From contig BSBM01000179.1 in NCBI GenBank assembly GCA_027924585.1, positions 12,748,501 to 12,812,500 on the forward strand: a stretch of 64,000 bases of DNA, given 5' to 3'. Within the stretch, counting starts at the first letter, position 1. Each line of letters starts with the position of its first letter. Origin of the DNA: Larix kaempferi. Taxonomy: Eukaryota > Streptophyta > Pinopsida > Pinales > Pinaceae. Shown piece after piece: positions 13,560-25,411 of this stretch. The notes below the pieces were generated by a model. It was given only the letters and a program-made list of their open reading frames with translations, was not told the origin of the DNA and searched no databases. A program made the position numbers and the translations under genes.

Positions 13560-13810
13560 AGCGATTTGGAGCTTTCATCACCGACAGATATCCTGCGACT
13601 GTCGGCCGCCGACCGATTATTATGCCAACCTTCGATTGCCGACCACCGACCGATTATTACGTCGACCTGCAACCACCGACCGTGTCGTAGCAAAACTGGC
13701 AAGACTAGCCGATTGTGTCGTAATGAAAATGGCTAAACTCACCGACCGTTTCGCTGCAAAAATGGCTAAACTCACCGACCGTTTCAGTGCTATTTGCCGA
13801 TTTTGCACCG
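13560..13810. repeat. GC-rich imperfect tandem repeats in element B leader
   Basis: Words such as CACCGACCG and CCGACCGATTATTA repeat many times. A unit of about 32 bp, AAAATGGCTAAACTCACCGA followed by CCGTTTC, occurs twice between 13725 and 13785, with a third weaker copy upstream. Short frames exist on both strands but mirror the repeats and are not credible genes. Confidence 0.75.
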
Positions 13811-13970
13811 ACACAGACTTAGCAGAAAACTAAAAAAAAGTTAGAATTTTTTTTTTGAAATTTTTGAAAGTTTTCTTTCTTTCCAGTTGATTAGTGCTGG
13901 GCAGTAGGAAGAATACTTACCTTTGCAACTGTGATAGGCATCCCATGAAGGCCCAAATGTTGCAACCTTT

Positions 13971-13982
13971 GCTCTAATACTA
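13971..13982 (-). other. Degenerate primer-binding site of element B
   Basis: The minus strand reads TAGTATTAGAGC, two transitions away from the initiator-Met site TGGTATCAGAGC. It lies three bases inside a probable LTR edge. Both changes are of the kind produced by deamination. Confidence 0.6.
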
Positions 13983-13985
13983 ATC

Positions 13986-15294
13986 TATCATGTCCTCTCC
14001 CACGGACCCGATTCGAGGAAGGGAACATGATACCAAAGTCTGGGGCTTTTACATAAACTCAGCCCATTCATCAAATTCACAGAATTAAAAACAAATGTGT
14101 ACAAATTCCATTCAATTTAACACAACAGAAGTAATATTCTACACACACATATATTATGCAATTTCTAGCATATGGGTAAACATGACCAATTTAAAAACAT
14201 TTGCAGAAGTAAACACAGAAAGAGAATACTCATCTTGATGTAATGTTGTCCCAAGCAACTAGCTATGTTGCTGCAATGTTCCACCCAACCATAGGTCTCT
14301 ACCCAGCCTATATTATTTCAGCACTCAGAGACCACCCCCGAGCTGGGCATGATATCTACAAGGAAAATGGGATTCTCAAGCTCAGCATAGCCAAAGCAAT
14401 GGATACCCATCTCAACCCCAACATTCTCTTACACACAACAAACTCAAAAAATGGGCATGGATACACATTTTCAACAATGGGATTTACAAAATAGGGTCTA
14501 TGGGTTTTCTCCAAATCGTGGCACACCCAAAAATGGATTGTGGGAAGAGGAAATCAACCCCAGGGAAGAAAACCGATTTCTCCCACAATATATGAGCATA
14601 CAGTGGGCCAAAATGGCCTCTATAAAACCCCAAAATCGATTTATTCTCTTCCCCACTGTTAACCAAAACAAAAACGCCCTTCCCAGCTAGGAAAATGGAG
14701 GAAAACACAATAAAACCATGGAGGAAAACACCCAGGAAGCTCCCAACTCGTGAGAGAGAAAAACTGATGGGTGAAGAATGGCTTGGGGAGCAATTTTGTG
14801 GCTCTTTTCTTTCCCAAGAAGCCAAACATGGATTTCTGTGAAGGGTGGCTTTCCCATACCCGAATTTGGACAGCCATATCTCTCCATTACCTAAGGCATT
14901 AACTTCGTCAACCAACTGTTGGCAGAAATGAATGATTGACACAAAAGTCAACATGGGTAGTTGAGGGTTCATGGGTTCTCTCATTGACATTTGGCTTGAC
15001 TTGATTGGCTCAAGGGTTTGAATATTTCCCTCCCAATTCCTTGTAAACATCATGCCCCCATCTCTTGTTGCATTGCATAGCTAGTTGTGGGCATTTATAT
15101 TAAAATGCATGTTTATAATTTCCATGGCTCACTAGCACATGGGTAACACAATACTAAATACTTGCCTCTTCAAGATTGAGCGTTCACTAGTGGGGCCTTG
15201 GTCTTGAGCTCCACACTAGGACTCGTACATAATATGCATACAATATTTACATTATAGCCCAAAATATACTAAGGGTCAAAATGGGGGTATTACA
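13986..15294 (-). repeat. 5' LTR of element B (about 1.3 kb)
   Basis: It ends GGGGTATTACA at 15294, which is TGTAATACCCC on its own strand. It starts at a decayed TATCATGTCC edge beside the primer site. About 90 bases from the 15294 edge it carries TGGGGCCTTGGTCTTGAGCT, closely matching the word at the same place in element A's LTR, so the two are related. A 189-codon frame on the minus strand (14484-15053) lies in it but has no recognisable domain. No partner LTR is seen. Confidence 0.6.
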
Positions 15295-15650
15295 TCTACC
15301 TATCTAGGGTTCTTCCCTCTAAATGCAGTAATAAAATTGCTTTGTTTGGCAGCAGCTTTCAATTGCTACAAGGAAAAAACGCAGATGTGAACATAAGACC
15401 TCTCTTTCTTGATAATCCACGTGGAAAAGTATGACTCACTTAGTGTATTGTTATATGGTCATCTCATTACTAACAACCCAGACTCTCCCCACTGAGCACT
15501 CCAAATCTACAAAAGATTGAGTTGGTTCATCGTACACTGTTCATTCAACTATGCAAAAACTAAGAGCTTTGTAAAAATATTGTTGGTAATTAAGGTAAAA
15601 GTTTTTTATTTTTGTTTTTATTTTCCACTAATCGAGTTAATGATAAAATT

Positions 15651-15787
15651 AGTCAAATCAAGATCTATACTCTAATGAGAATTCAACACATATATCTTCC
15701 GTGGACTCAATATGATGGTAGTCAAATCAAGCTCTATACTCCAATGAGAATTCAACACATATATCTTCTGTGAACTCAATGGGTTGG
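15651..15787. repeat. Tandem duplication, 69-bp unit
   Basis: AGTCAAATCAAG through ATATCTTC...ACTCAAT occurs at 15651 and again at 15720 with a handful of substitutions. A fragment (GAATTCAACACATATAT) recurs at about 16225. Confidence 0.85.
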
Positions 15788-18700
15788 CAGGCGACCTTTC
15801 GAAGAAAATTGTAGCTGATATTGAAGGTCTGCTTTACTTTGAAGAACACAAAGACTATATTATGATCAGCTCAGTAACAATGAAACTCTACTAATTTTGC
15901 TTGTAGGTCAGCCTTTGTCTCTATCTACATCCTTAAACCTATCTTCTTTATCTTTTTTATTGGGCTATATTTTGTATAAAGATCTGCCCTCCAATTTGAA
16001 TCTTCATATTTTGATAGCAAGTAGTGTAGCATGCTTTCTTTTTATGTACTATTGTTGCCTTCTTAGGAAGGCTTAAGGCACCTTTTGGTTATTTTATGTT
16101 GCTGCCCTTTGGGAATGGTTTATACCTATGTTGAAAATTGATATAAATCATCACAGTTTTTGTAACTTTGATTCGTTTCTTGAATACCAAGTTACTGTGC
16201 CTTTTTTTCTTTTGAAAAAAAAAGAATTCAACACATATATTAAAACAATTTATATAAAAAAAACAAATAAATCCATATTGTCCATAGACTTTATCCATAT
16301 CTACAATTATTTGATGCAAACACCTACTTTATGGGACTAAAAAGAAACCAAAAGTATTATTTATTTTTATTTTTAAATATTATATAAATAATTAATTTAA
16401 TTTAAAATTAAAATAAATCAAAATAATTTTTCATAGATCATAATCATTATTATTGGTTTCAAAGGGAGACCAAAAAATGGTTTTGATTGGTTATGAGTTT
16501 GTCTTCCTCTAAAACAAGTTAACGACCCAAGACATCTTATAAGAGTAAAAGTCTACTCCCTTATGATCCATGGACCACCAACAACTTTTTTTTTATAGAA
16601 TAATTTTCCTTAAATAATGGCGATAATTTCATTGACATAATTTTCCTTAAACAATGGTGATAACTCCATTAACATAATTTTATTTAAATAATAGTTAGTA
16701 TTTTTATTACAAATTTGACAACTAAATTATGATAAATTTTACCTCAATATTTAAATTCTAAATAAATATATACAAATTATCATCAATCCCGACAACATTA
16801 TGGCTGAACCATAATATATGTAAGTAATATATCTAAACTTACATCCTTGCCTTTAATCTCCATCCAATTTAAAATATGTTCCCCCTCCACTCATTTGGTA
16901 TCATTAATAAATAAATATCAACAATAACATGGGCCCATGCTCACCCAGCTTTTCCGTTATGAAAACCACATAGTCAAACATGGAATATGTTGCCCCATCT
17001 ATGGAGTTTATTGTGTGACGCACGCACTATAAAAAGTTGGTGGTGGTAAAATGTTGATTGAAATTGACAGCTCTAAGTAATTGAATGGGAGGAGGATACG
17101 ACAGTAACATCTGAACGAATTTCACACAAATAATTTGCGGCCCCCACGCAGCCAAAGCGTTTTGCCCTTGAAAATTCCAACCGGCCAGTCATGGCCGAGC
17201 TGAATGCACTACCACACATTGTGAGTGCTACCTTAATGTCTCTTTCGAGTCAAGAAAACTAATAATAATAAAAGAATAAATAATATGGTTGCCCCATAAA
17301 GAAGCTTCGCTAGGTACGGGGCCGGGTTTTCATTACCACCAACCTTTTCTTATCTGAACATTATTATTTATTATTTAATTGTGGAGTTAGGTAGGTAAAG
17401 TTGTGAACTTTGTATTTCGAATTTTGTACGATTCAAACACTCCACAAGATTCCGGTTTGCCTATCTATATACTTTGCTGTTCTAAACTTCTATTCAATTA
17501 TTTTTCCAATGGTTGCTTGTCAAATCTCCCTGTCCCGTCCTTTTCCATGGACACGTGGCTCGTGAATCTTCCCATACCTTTTCCATGGCCACATGGCTCA
17601 CGACATCGACATCCATCACGAGCCACCAACTTTTGTCCTATGCGACACCTATTAACGAGGTGTATCTAGGTATCATTTTATCTAGAGAATGCAGCAAGCC
17701 AACTACCATGACCATGGGATGACAGGACATGTGTCCGTATGGGATGGCAGCTTCATTATTTTGTTCTTTGAAAGGTATATTTTTCGGTGGTTTTTGAAAA
17801 TCAGCCTAGATTTCTTTTTTCATGGGAAATATTTTATATTTAATATTTTAGAATATACATTGTCTTTTCTTAATAACAATATTTTCTCTTTTTCAAAATA
17901 GAATCAAATTTATTTTTATTATGATATAATTTTATGTTTTTTAAACATGATTTTTCAAAAATTTATTTTATTTGATTTAATATTATATTTTAAATTTATT
18001 TTAATTTATATATTTTTTCAAATTTTAATTTATTTAAATGTTATAAATAATTTGAAAACATGATTTTTCAACATAATATCATAAATTATTTCATTTTTAT
18101 TTTATTTAATATTATATTTTAAATTTAATTTAATTTATATATTTTTCATAGTTTGGAAATGTATATAAGTAATGTGATCTTTCCCATAACATAGGGTACA
18201 AAATCTCTTATAATACAAAACATAAATTTTGATTTTTCCTCTTAAATCTATTTATTTTAAATAGATTGTGAAATATTTTTCCTCTTAAATATATTGTATT
18301 ATATTTAATTTTCAAAAACAATATATTTATCTAATCTTATAAACATGATAATGGATTTATTTAAAATATTTTTTTGTTATAAGAAATAATATAATAAAAT
18401 TAATAATATTTTTTATTTAAAGTAATTATACTAGCTATGTAACTTTTTAATCATTTATGTTTAATATTTTATTAGTCAACTTAACACCCCTTTTAACTTA
18501 ACTTTTTTTTTTCAAATAGAAGTAAATGTTGTTTATCTCTTCTTTCTTTTCTTTCAAATATAAAAGATTGTTAACATCATTTTAAATAAAAAAATTATGT
18601 ATAAAAAAATTGTCAACGATATTTTAAATAAAAAATCACACATAAAATTCAAGCAAATACTCTTATTGTTTGCTTAATAAATTTGTATTTCTCAATCACC

Positions 18701-19327
18701 TTTTACTTCTAATCTCTCTATATGTTAAATTTTTAAAAATTTGAAATAATAAAAATGGACTTATCGAAAGTATGTTTTTGTTAAAATTAAGTCAAATGAT
18801 ATAATAAAAATTATCTCCTTTTATTTAATATAGGTTTGTTATATTCATGACTTAAGTATCCTATTTAAGTGACTTATGTTTACCATTTTATTGGCCACTA
18901 TTTATAATAAACATCACTTTTCTATTACATTATATTTATTTAAAGATATTGAAACATTTTACTGATCACTTATAGTAAACATAAATTTTATATTTAAAAA
19001 AAAATCATAACTATATTTATAGAAAACAAAGTTACATTCTTTATATATATTTTTAAAAAGATATTCCATTAATATTACACTACATTTATTTAAAGATATT
19101 GAAATCTTATATTCCAAAAATATATAATTTAAAAAATATATATATAATTAATATTATAAAACATTAATTTTAATATATAAAAAATTCAACATAACATATT
19201 ACTCACTTCTTTTCAAATAAATTAAAATATGTAACAATAAATTATATAATATTAAAAAAAGCAAACAACATCAAATTTCATATTAAATTATGTCGAGACA
19301 ATATCAAATCCTATTTACATATCAAAG

Positions 19328-19480
19328 CATAAGTTTTAATTTAAATATCTAATATAGTTTATCCTTCCCTTCTCATCCTGGAGCTTATATATATTGCATA
19401 AGTTTTAATTTACATATATAATATAGTTTACTCACTTATTGTGCTCCTTCCCTTCTCATCCTGGAGCTTATATATATTTA
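19328..19480. repeat. Tandem duplication, about 70-85 bp unit
   Basis: GCATAAGTTTTAATTTA, AATATAGTTTA and CCTTCCCTTCTCATCCTGGA occur in the same order in two adjacent copies starting at 19328 and 19396. The second copy has a short insertion. Confidence 0.85.
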
Positions 19481-20765
19481 ATGAACCACTCAATTCTCAA
19501 AGCTACCAATAATGTAAAATTATTACCCTGAGGTGCGACTATGACTACACACGGGACTATGACTATTCCAAATTTGGAGGAATGGATCTCCCATGTGTTC
19601 CTGATTCTTTTGATAAAATTGCAGCTCTTTAGATTTGTCCATTCCTTGTCGCACGATACCTTTATTTGTTGTCTTCTTTGAATTCTGTTGTCCAAATCTA
19701 ACGATTTCTATGTAATTATAAATATTAAAACAAAAACCATGTCCCTTTAAAAAATAAAACAAAAACCATGTACAGGGTGGACAACAAAATTTAAAATAAT
19801 GTAATGGAACCTATTCCACTTTAACGAATCTATGTTCCCCAACTTCATATGCGTCGAAGAAATGAATTAATTACAAATATTTTGTTAGAACTATTTTCAA
19901 ACAATCTAAACTGAATTATGTGCATGTGTAACGAATCTCAAAACACATACCAAATAGAAGGAAGCGTTGAATTTATTTGAGGGTAAGATCTAATATTATC
20001 TTATATGAAAAAATCTAATATTATCTCAAGTACACAACTTTGATCATGGTTACCAAATACTAATTTTATATATTTTCAATATCAACAAATTAAAACCATG
20101 GAGAAAATTAGATTTGCTAAGGTTTATATTTGGTATATATGAATTCGATATTTTTAATTGGGAGTATTTTGAAAGAAAAAGTTTCCAAATTATATTAATA
20201 CTTATCATTAATTTGAGACATTTGTTTTTAGTATCAGTATGATCTATTTTAGAGGGGATCTATTAAATGTTGAGAAGGATCAAATCTCCTAAATGTACAA
20301 AACCTTATTTATCTAATTTGTATAATTTTATATATATATGCACCGTACAGAAAAAACATATACTATTAAAAAAGGGGCCATTTGAAACATTATGTACAAA
20401 AATTTGGAAAATATGTAGATCATGGCATCATTAATTACATGGGCATCTTAAATTACATTAGTGGATAATAAGGCAGGGAGACTTGGCAGTCAAGCTCCAT
20501 ATGAATTTCTCTTTAAATATTACAGCACGGCCATGGCCATCGTGAAACAGCAATTTTTCCGTCCAGAGATTAGCTATCTACACTCCTCGACAATAATTTC
20601 AGGCAACTGCTGTCCAGCTGTATTGGACGGTGTGTTTATATTGACTACAAACTCCAGACTGCCTCAGGGAGTAGACATTTAATTTCATTCTGCCCATTGA
20701 TCATATGAATGCTTAGTGATGGAATCCGAGACCAGTTAATAAACAAACCACGAAGCTCAAAGCTT

Positions 20766-22010
20766 TTATAAGACGATCCTATAATGAGTCGAGAAACCGG
20801 AAGCTTTCTCTTCACTATATCTGTTTTCGCAGTGCTTGCCATAATTTACTTGCAGCCCCATCTGACAGCATACTCCGGTGCCTGCAGAATTAGAATTCGA
20901 ATCCACGGCTCTATCGACATTCGAAGCCATGCTTGATGTAGGGGCCGAATGAACCGGCAAGCTGATGCACAAATCCAGATTGAGATCGGCATGTTTTTCG
21001 TCTTTAGAGGCGACCGGCTCCATCGGCGGGCTTTCAGAGCGCTCGAATTGAAAGAAGTCTGCTATCTCCGGCGTTCTTGGACTCTGGAACGCCGGAATTT
21101 CATGTTCGGGGGCGGGCAGAGGACAGAGAGTGTTGCCATGACCAAGAGAGCGATGGGATTGGGGGTCGACTCCCCTGCTTAGTAATTTTCTTTTGATGTG
21201 GGTATTCCAGTAGTTCTTTATCTCGTTGTCCGTCCGTCCCGACAATCTACCTGCAATAAGAGACCACCTGCACAATTTCACAGACTAATCAAAATCAATT
21301 CGGTCCAGTTCAAAATCAAGATTGTCATTTTAAGGAAATTGAAATTGAAACCTCTCGGTCCATTACAGAACGAGGTTTAATATAAAATTCAGTCTGGTGC
21401 ATGACCAGATAAATAAGGGAATAGATTGAAGCAATAGAGGCGATGAAATAACATACTTGTTGCCGAGGAGAGAGTGGAGTTTGATGATGAGTTCATCTTC
21501 TTCTTCTGAGAAGTTTCCACGCTTGAGATCGGGACGCAGGTAGTTTATCCATCGGAGCCTGCAGCTCTTCCCGCATCGCAACAGCCCTGCAACCAGAGAA
21601 TCAAGAAAACGTTTATAATCGGAAATCAAGAAGACGTCCAATCGGAAGATCAAGAAAACGTTTATAATCGGAAATCAAGAAGACATCCAATCGGAAAATC
21701 AAGAAGACGTTATTTATAATCTCTTCAATCGGAAATCAAGAAGACGTTCAATCGGAAAATCAAGAAAACGTTATAGACAATCTCCTCAATCAGAAAATCA
21801 AGAAAACGTGCTATATAATCACTTCAATTCACAATCAGTTATTAAGTCTATTGAAGAGCAGAGTTGAGGCAAGCGACCTGCGGCCTTAGGAAGCGAGCGC
21901 CAGCAGCCTTCGCCGTGTGTTCGAATGTGCGCGATGAGGCGTTCGTCCTCTTCTTTGGTCCACGCCCCTTTGTTTGTATGAGCTTTTTCACAGCAGGGAG
22001 ATCTCCCCAT
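20766..22010 (-). CDS. R2R3-MYB transcription factor, subgroup 4 repressor type
   Basis: Three exons (22010-21878, 21586-21457, 21267-20766) with GT-AG introns of 291 and 189 bp give a 254-residue protein without breaks. The start is the ATG opening [11 protein letters not shown], the canonical N-terminus of the family; an in-frame upstream ATG lacks conservation. R2 has its three Trp; R3 has Phe-Trp-Trp in the usual places. The intron positions (after R2 KAAG and after LLGN) match the plant R2R3 pattern. R3 holds a complete bHLH-binding signature, from EL in EDELIIK to the Arg of LIAGR. After the domain come [12 protein letters not shown] (C1-type motif) and [11 protein letters not shown], an LxLxL EAR repressor motif (C2). 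A late CC...HC cluster recalls the subgroup-4 zinc-finger-like motif. Known relatives (Arabidopsis MYB4, MYB7, MYB32) repress phenylpropanoid and lignin genes in the nucleus. That role here is inference from the motifs. It is the only intact cellular gene in the window. Confidence 0.93.
21599..21826. repeat. Minisatellite filling MYB intron 1
   Basis: About ten imperfect copies of a 20-25 bp unit (AATCGGAAATCAAGAAGACG and variants, alternating with TTTATAATC spacers) occupy most of the 291-bp first intron. The splice sites lie outside the array. Confidence 0.9.
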
Positions 22011-22126
22011 ATTCAGACACACAGAGACAGAGAGAATGAAGCAGTGTAGCTGCAAGTATTGAAAACCGTGAACAAGTTTGAAATTGTAAAAGATAGGACT
22101 AGGTAGCATAAGAAGAGGCAGTTATA

Positions 22127-22252
22127 GCATTATATGGGATTATTGGGCGCCGGATTATTGCCTTTGACTTGGTTGGTTGGTGAGAATCAATAAATGAGCA
22201 TCAAGTTGCGGTGAGGGAGTGACTGGTTGTTCAGTCCGTATGTTAGGTAGGT
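22127..22252 (-). promoter_or_regulatory. MYB gene promoter with AC elements and TATA-like box
   Basis: Read on the gene's strand, CATATAATGC at 22136-22127 is a TATA-like box about 120 bp before the ATG. Upstream are ACCAACCAACC (22181-22171), which holds AC-II, and ACCTACCTAAC (22252-22242), which holds AC-I and AC-III overlapping. These are the known binding sites of phenylpropanoid R2R3-MYBs, so auto- or cross-regulation by MYBs is plausible. A TTGAC W-box core (plus strand) lies near 22164. The transcription start is not visible. Confidence 0.6.
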
Positions 22253-23084
22253 GATGTCGTTGTTGTCATAGTTGTTATTGGTGAAGTGGGGTCTTTTCCA
22301 CGCCCAAACCCTAATCCATGCCTTTCTACTTTTCCTGTTGGTTACGTACCTCATTCCTGAAATGCCCACCCAGACTTTACCTCATCTCAATCCATTCCCC
22401 CCACTATGTTATCCTCTTGACGTGAATATCCTTATGCAAAATGGCAGATATCACCCTCATGTTGAGCCAGACTTCTTTTGGAGCCACATATTCAATTTGT
22501 GTTTTTTTCTAATAAGGGGTCACTTATGTGGACGAGATCCAAAATGTTAGCATCTGATTAAAGAATATATGTTAAGGTCAAAAGCACAATCGTGTATATC
22601 TAGAATGACATCAACTTTTCATAGAACCAGTTTTGATTAGCCGATGTAAAGTAGAATAGTAGGCGGGCAGACAACGAACACAACTATTAATTATCTTGTT
22701 GTCCACCCATAAAAATAGTTGCATATAAAGTTGATTAAAAGGAAAATATTTTGCAACTAAGATATTTGTGAGTCTCTTTCCTTTCTTTTTCAGTCTCTTT
22801 CTTGATTTAAGTTTTGATGTACAATTATTTTAAACTTAGTTTTTTTTCCTCATAAAATACATCGCAATTTATATTAATAATAAATTACCTTTTACATATT
22901 TATTGACATAGAGTTGTCAATCTCAGTATCACACATGTATGTTCATTATCATATCCTTTATATTTCATTTACAAAATAGATCAACTTTCACTTGCACAAA
23001 GAAAACTAGTTTCATATAGAGAAAATCAAATGGGTTGATCTGTCTCTCTCTCTCTTTCTATATATAAAAGGTGAATAGCTATAA
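22253..23084. other. Intergenic, no gene seen
   Basis: This covers the outer MYB promoter and about 0.5 kb of AT-rich DNA without a credible frame. A CT microsatellite (about 23041-23057) adjoins the LINE remnant and, on the minus strand, is a GA run at the LINE's 3' end. Confidence 0.5.
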
Positions 23085-24270
23085 TCATCCTAGATGAGGT
23101 CCCAGATCATGCTCCGTCAAGTGATCACGCTCCATATCATTTAAAATCCAGAGCCCATCATTTACCATAAGGCCATCTTTGGAGAGGCGATCAACAGTCA
23201 TATTTCTCTCATGATAAATATGATGGAAAGATATATGAGGGATCAGATTAGTAAACATGTATGTTTCCTCAAATATCAGTTGGAGAGTGATATTCCTAGG
23301 AGGTCGTAATTTGGTCTTCCTCCACTGTATCACTACAGATGAATCGCCAAATATCTGTAGGGACTAAATACCTTTAGAAATAGCAAGTCTAAGTAGCAGT
23401 TTGAGGGCCACCAACTCTGCCCGGTTATTGGTGCTCAATCCAATACCTACAGAAAAGTTTGTACAAGTATGATCATTTGAATAGAGTATACCGCCAGTGC
23501 CTCCAATGGTTGGGGTCCCCTGTGATGCACCGTCGAAATAGCCCCAGCTTTCATATTTTTCGATTACTTCTTCAGTAATAACTCTATGAGTCAGTGAGGT
23601 TTTGGCCTAAGGGAGGAGAGCATGTATGGCCAAAACCCTGGAAGCTTGGATAGTAGGATTGATGAATTTATCCTCAAATATAACAGAGTTCCTTGTGAGC
23701 CAAGTAAACCAAATAAATATGAGGGGTAAAATTTGGTGTGGACATAAAAGAACCTGATTCTGTCCAATTCCTGTAGGCCTCATTCAAATCACTACCACCC
23801 CACATAATATTCAAACCTGCAACACAATTAATCCGGTCCACCATTCTTTGCAAATAAGAGCAGGTTATAAAGAGATGCTCTGAAGTTTCATTATTTGATT
23901 TACAAAGTGGACACCACCCTGGTCTGATCCAAAAGCGTGCCTTTAAAACTTCCCATACTAGGACTTTGTTTTGGAGCAAAAGCCACATGAAAAGTTTCAT
24001 TTTATTTGGACTGATTGATTTCCACAGGGTCTGATTCCACCATGGTAGATCTTGGAGGACTTTGGCCTCTCAAAGAATTAGATATCCAATCCTGGGCAAA
24101 TGTTCACCACCGTCTTGATTCCTAGTCCATAAAATTTTATCTGCCATACCAAAAATTCTAATGTTACAGTCCTTTAAATTCTTAGTGAATAGTTCCCATC
24201 AACCAACATCATCGCTTATGAAGCCTAATTGCCTAGCATTGGACCAACATTGCTGAATGTGTGTTGTGAC
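23085..24270 (-). pseudogene. 5'-truncated LINE (L1 type) 3' end: RT zinc-binding domain and RNase H
   Basis: Reading the minus strand, 24060-23850 translates to WKSISPNKMKLFMWLLLQNK then CPLCKSNNETSEHL, the zinc-binding region that follows RT in plant LINEs and in derived non-LTR RT proteins. Further on (about 23560-23110), YFDGASQGTPTIGGTGG, NNRAELVAL, GDSSVVIQW and a final HIYHERNMTVDRLSK form the RNase H fold, with Asp, Glu and Asp present. In-frame stops (for example TAG after AISKGI near 23365) and frame changes disrupt it. RT and the endonuclease are absent, as expected for 5' truncation. It ends near a GA repeat. Confidence 0.8.
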
Positions 24271-25411
24271 AGGAAGAACTTAGTTAAAACGACGAAGCGA
24301 CGATAATACAATTATCACTGATTACTATCCACTCCTAGTGTTTTTTGATTCCTAATGTTTTTTGATTTTTAATATGTTATTTATTTATTTATTTTTAATA
24401 TATTTTAACACCAAATTTTAAAACATTTAAAAATATGAACTATCCAGTCATAGCGTTTTGTTTTTTAATATGTTATTTATTTTTAATATATTTTAATACC
24501 AAATGAATTTGTACTATGTCAAAAAGAATTAAAAGGAGTAGGGGTTAAGCTTGTCTTAAAAGAGAAGAAGAGAATTTAGTTATTACGTTGTTGAAAACAA
24601 CTAATTCGTCTATGTTTGACAAAGCCGTAATATGAAAAGATATGCCCTTGCTTTCTCGACTACATCATTATGTGTTGTTATCCTTGTGCTCTAGAATACT
24701 CAAACGGTGCCTTGGAGGATAAGCATTATCATAGTTAGACATTAGATTAGACATAAAGAAATCACAACCATCACCAAACCCAATAATTTTGAAAAGACAT
24801 TTTATCTATAAATCTACCATTCTAAATTATAGTTATATCATAAACATTTTCATTATAATTCCTATATGTAGATATCGAGGATTATATTAACGTTTAGCAA
24901 ATTGAATCTCATTTTTTTAATAAATTTTGGAGCCATTTAATAAGGAATCACAACCATCACCAAACCCAATAATTTTGAAAAGACATTTTATCTATAAATC
25001 TACCATTCTAAATTATAGTTATATCATAAACATTTTCATTATAATTCCTATATGTAGATATCGAGGATTATATTAACGTTTAGCAAATTGAATCTCAATT
25101 TTTTAATAAATTTTGGAGCCATTTAATAAAGTGATAAGTTCAATTTATTTATTTTTTGAATTTCATCAAATTTAATAACAATTTTGTTGTAAATTATAAT
25201 TGTTTGATGGAAATTTTGATTATGTCTTTTTTTTACAAGTTATGGTTCATTTTAAGATAATCTATTTTATTGGAATTTATAAAACAATGAATGAATTAGG
25301 GTAATTTTATTTTTATGATGAATTAGTTGAGTTTATTCATTTATTAACTCATGGCATAAATTTGAGTTGAACCTAGCAAAACTTTTAGTATTGTCAAAGT
25401 TCTTCTATGAT
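24271..25411. other. AT-rich intergenic DNA with local duplications
   Basis: No gene seen. It holds two copies, about 106 bp apart, of a TTTTTAATATGTTATTTATT segment (24365-24500) and the 186-bp tandem duplication listed separately. It ends at the LTR of element 3. Confidence 0.6.
24761..25132. repeat. 186-bp tandem duplication, nearly identical copies
   Basis: The block starting ATCACAACCATCACCAAACC at 24761 is repeated from 24947 with only one or two visible changes (for example ATTTTTTT versus AATTTTTT). The near identity points to a recent event. Confidence 0.95.

Larger units (their letters stand above)
8033..13970 (-). mobile_element. Non-coding internal region of LTR element B
   Basis: About 6 kb with no frame I can match to a retroviral or cellular protein. 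It lies inside the primer site of the LTR at 13986-15294 and so should be element B's internal part, with element A inserted at its left end. Contents are a tandem duplication (8705-9195), short CATGCA/GGGTTTGCATGCAT repeats near 9730-9780, many CAGTTA/CAGTTT words between 9900 and 10150, a G/C palindrome (13404-13421) and GC-rich tandem repeats (13560-13810). No left LTR of B is seen, so it may lie before the window. I read it as a LARD-like element. Confidence 0.5.
15295..20765. other. AT-rich intergenic region, no gene seen
   Basis: About 5.5 kb of strongly AT-rich DNA, especially 16330-16860 and 17900-19260, with no frame that looks like a protein. Local features: a tandem duplication at 15651-15787 (unit about 69 bp), a G-box-like ACACGTGGC near 17550 within a short repeated TTCCATGG...ACATGGCTC segment, and a second tandem duplication at 19328-19480. 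The part nearest the MYB gene (about 20100-20765) would hold its 3' UTR. Confidence 0.6.

Noticed and set aside
14484-15053. 189-codon minus-strand reading frame
   Set aside because: It lies wholly inside the element B LTR, has no recognisable domain, and overlaps other frames that are equally open. Probably chance in less AT-rich DNA.
17540-17560. G-box ACACGTGGC as a functional promoter element
   Set aside because: No gene start within several kilobases on either strand.
20949-21182. Plus-strand 77-codon frame
   Set aside because: Antisense shadow of MYB exon 3.
22272-22550. Plus-strand 92-codon frame upstream of the MYB gene
   Set aside because: No domain, in a region that behaves as promoter; no supporting splice or start context.
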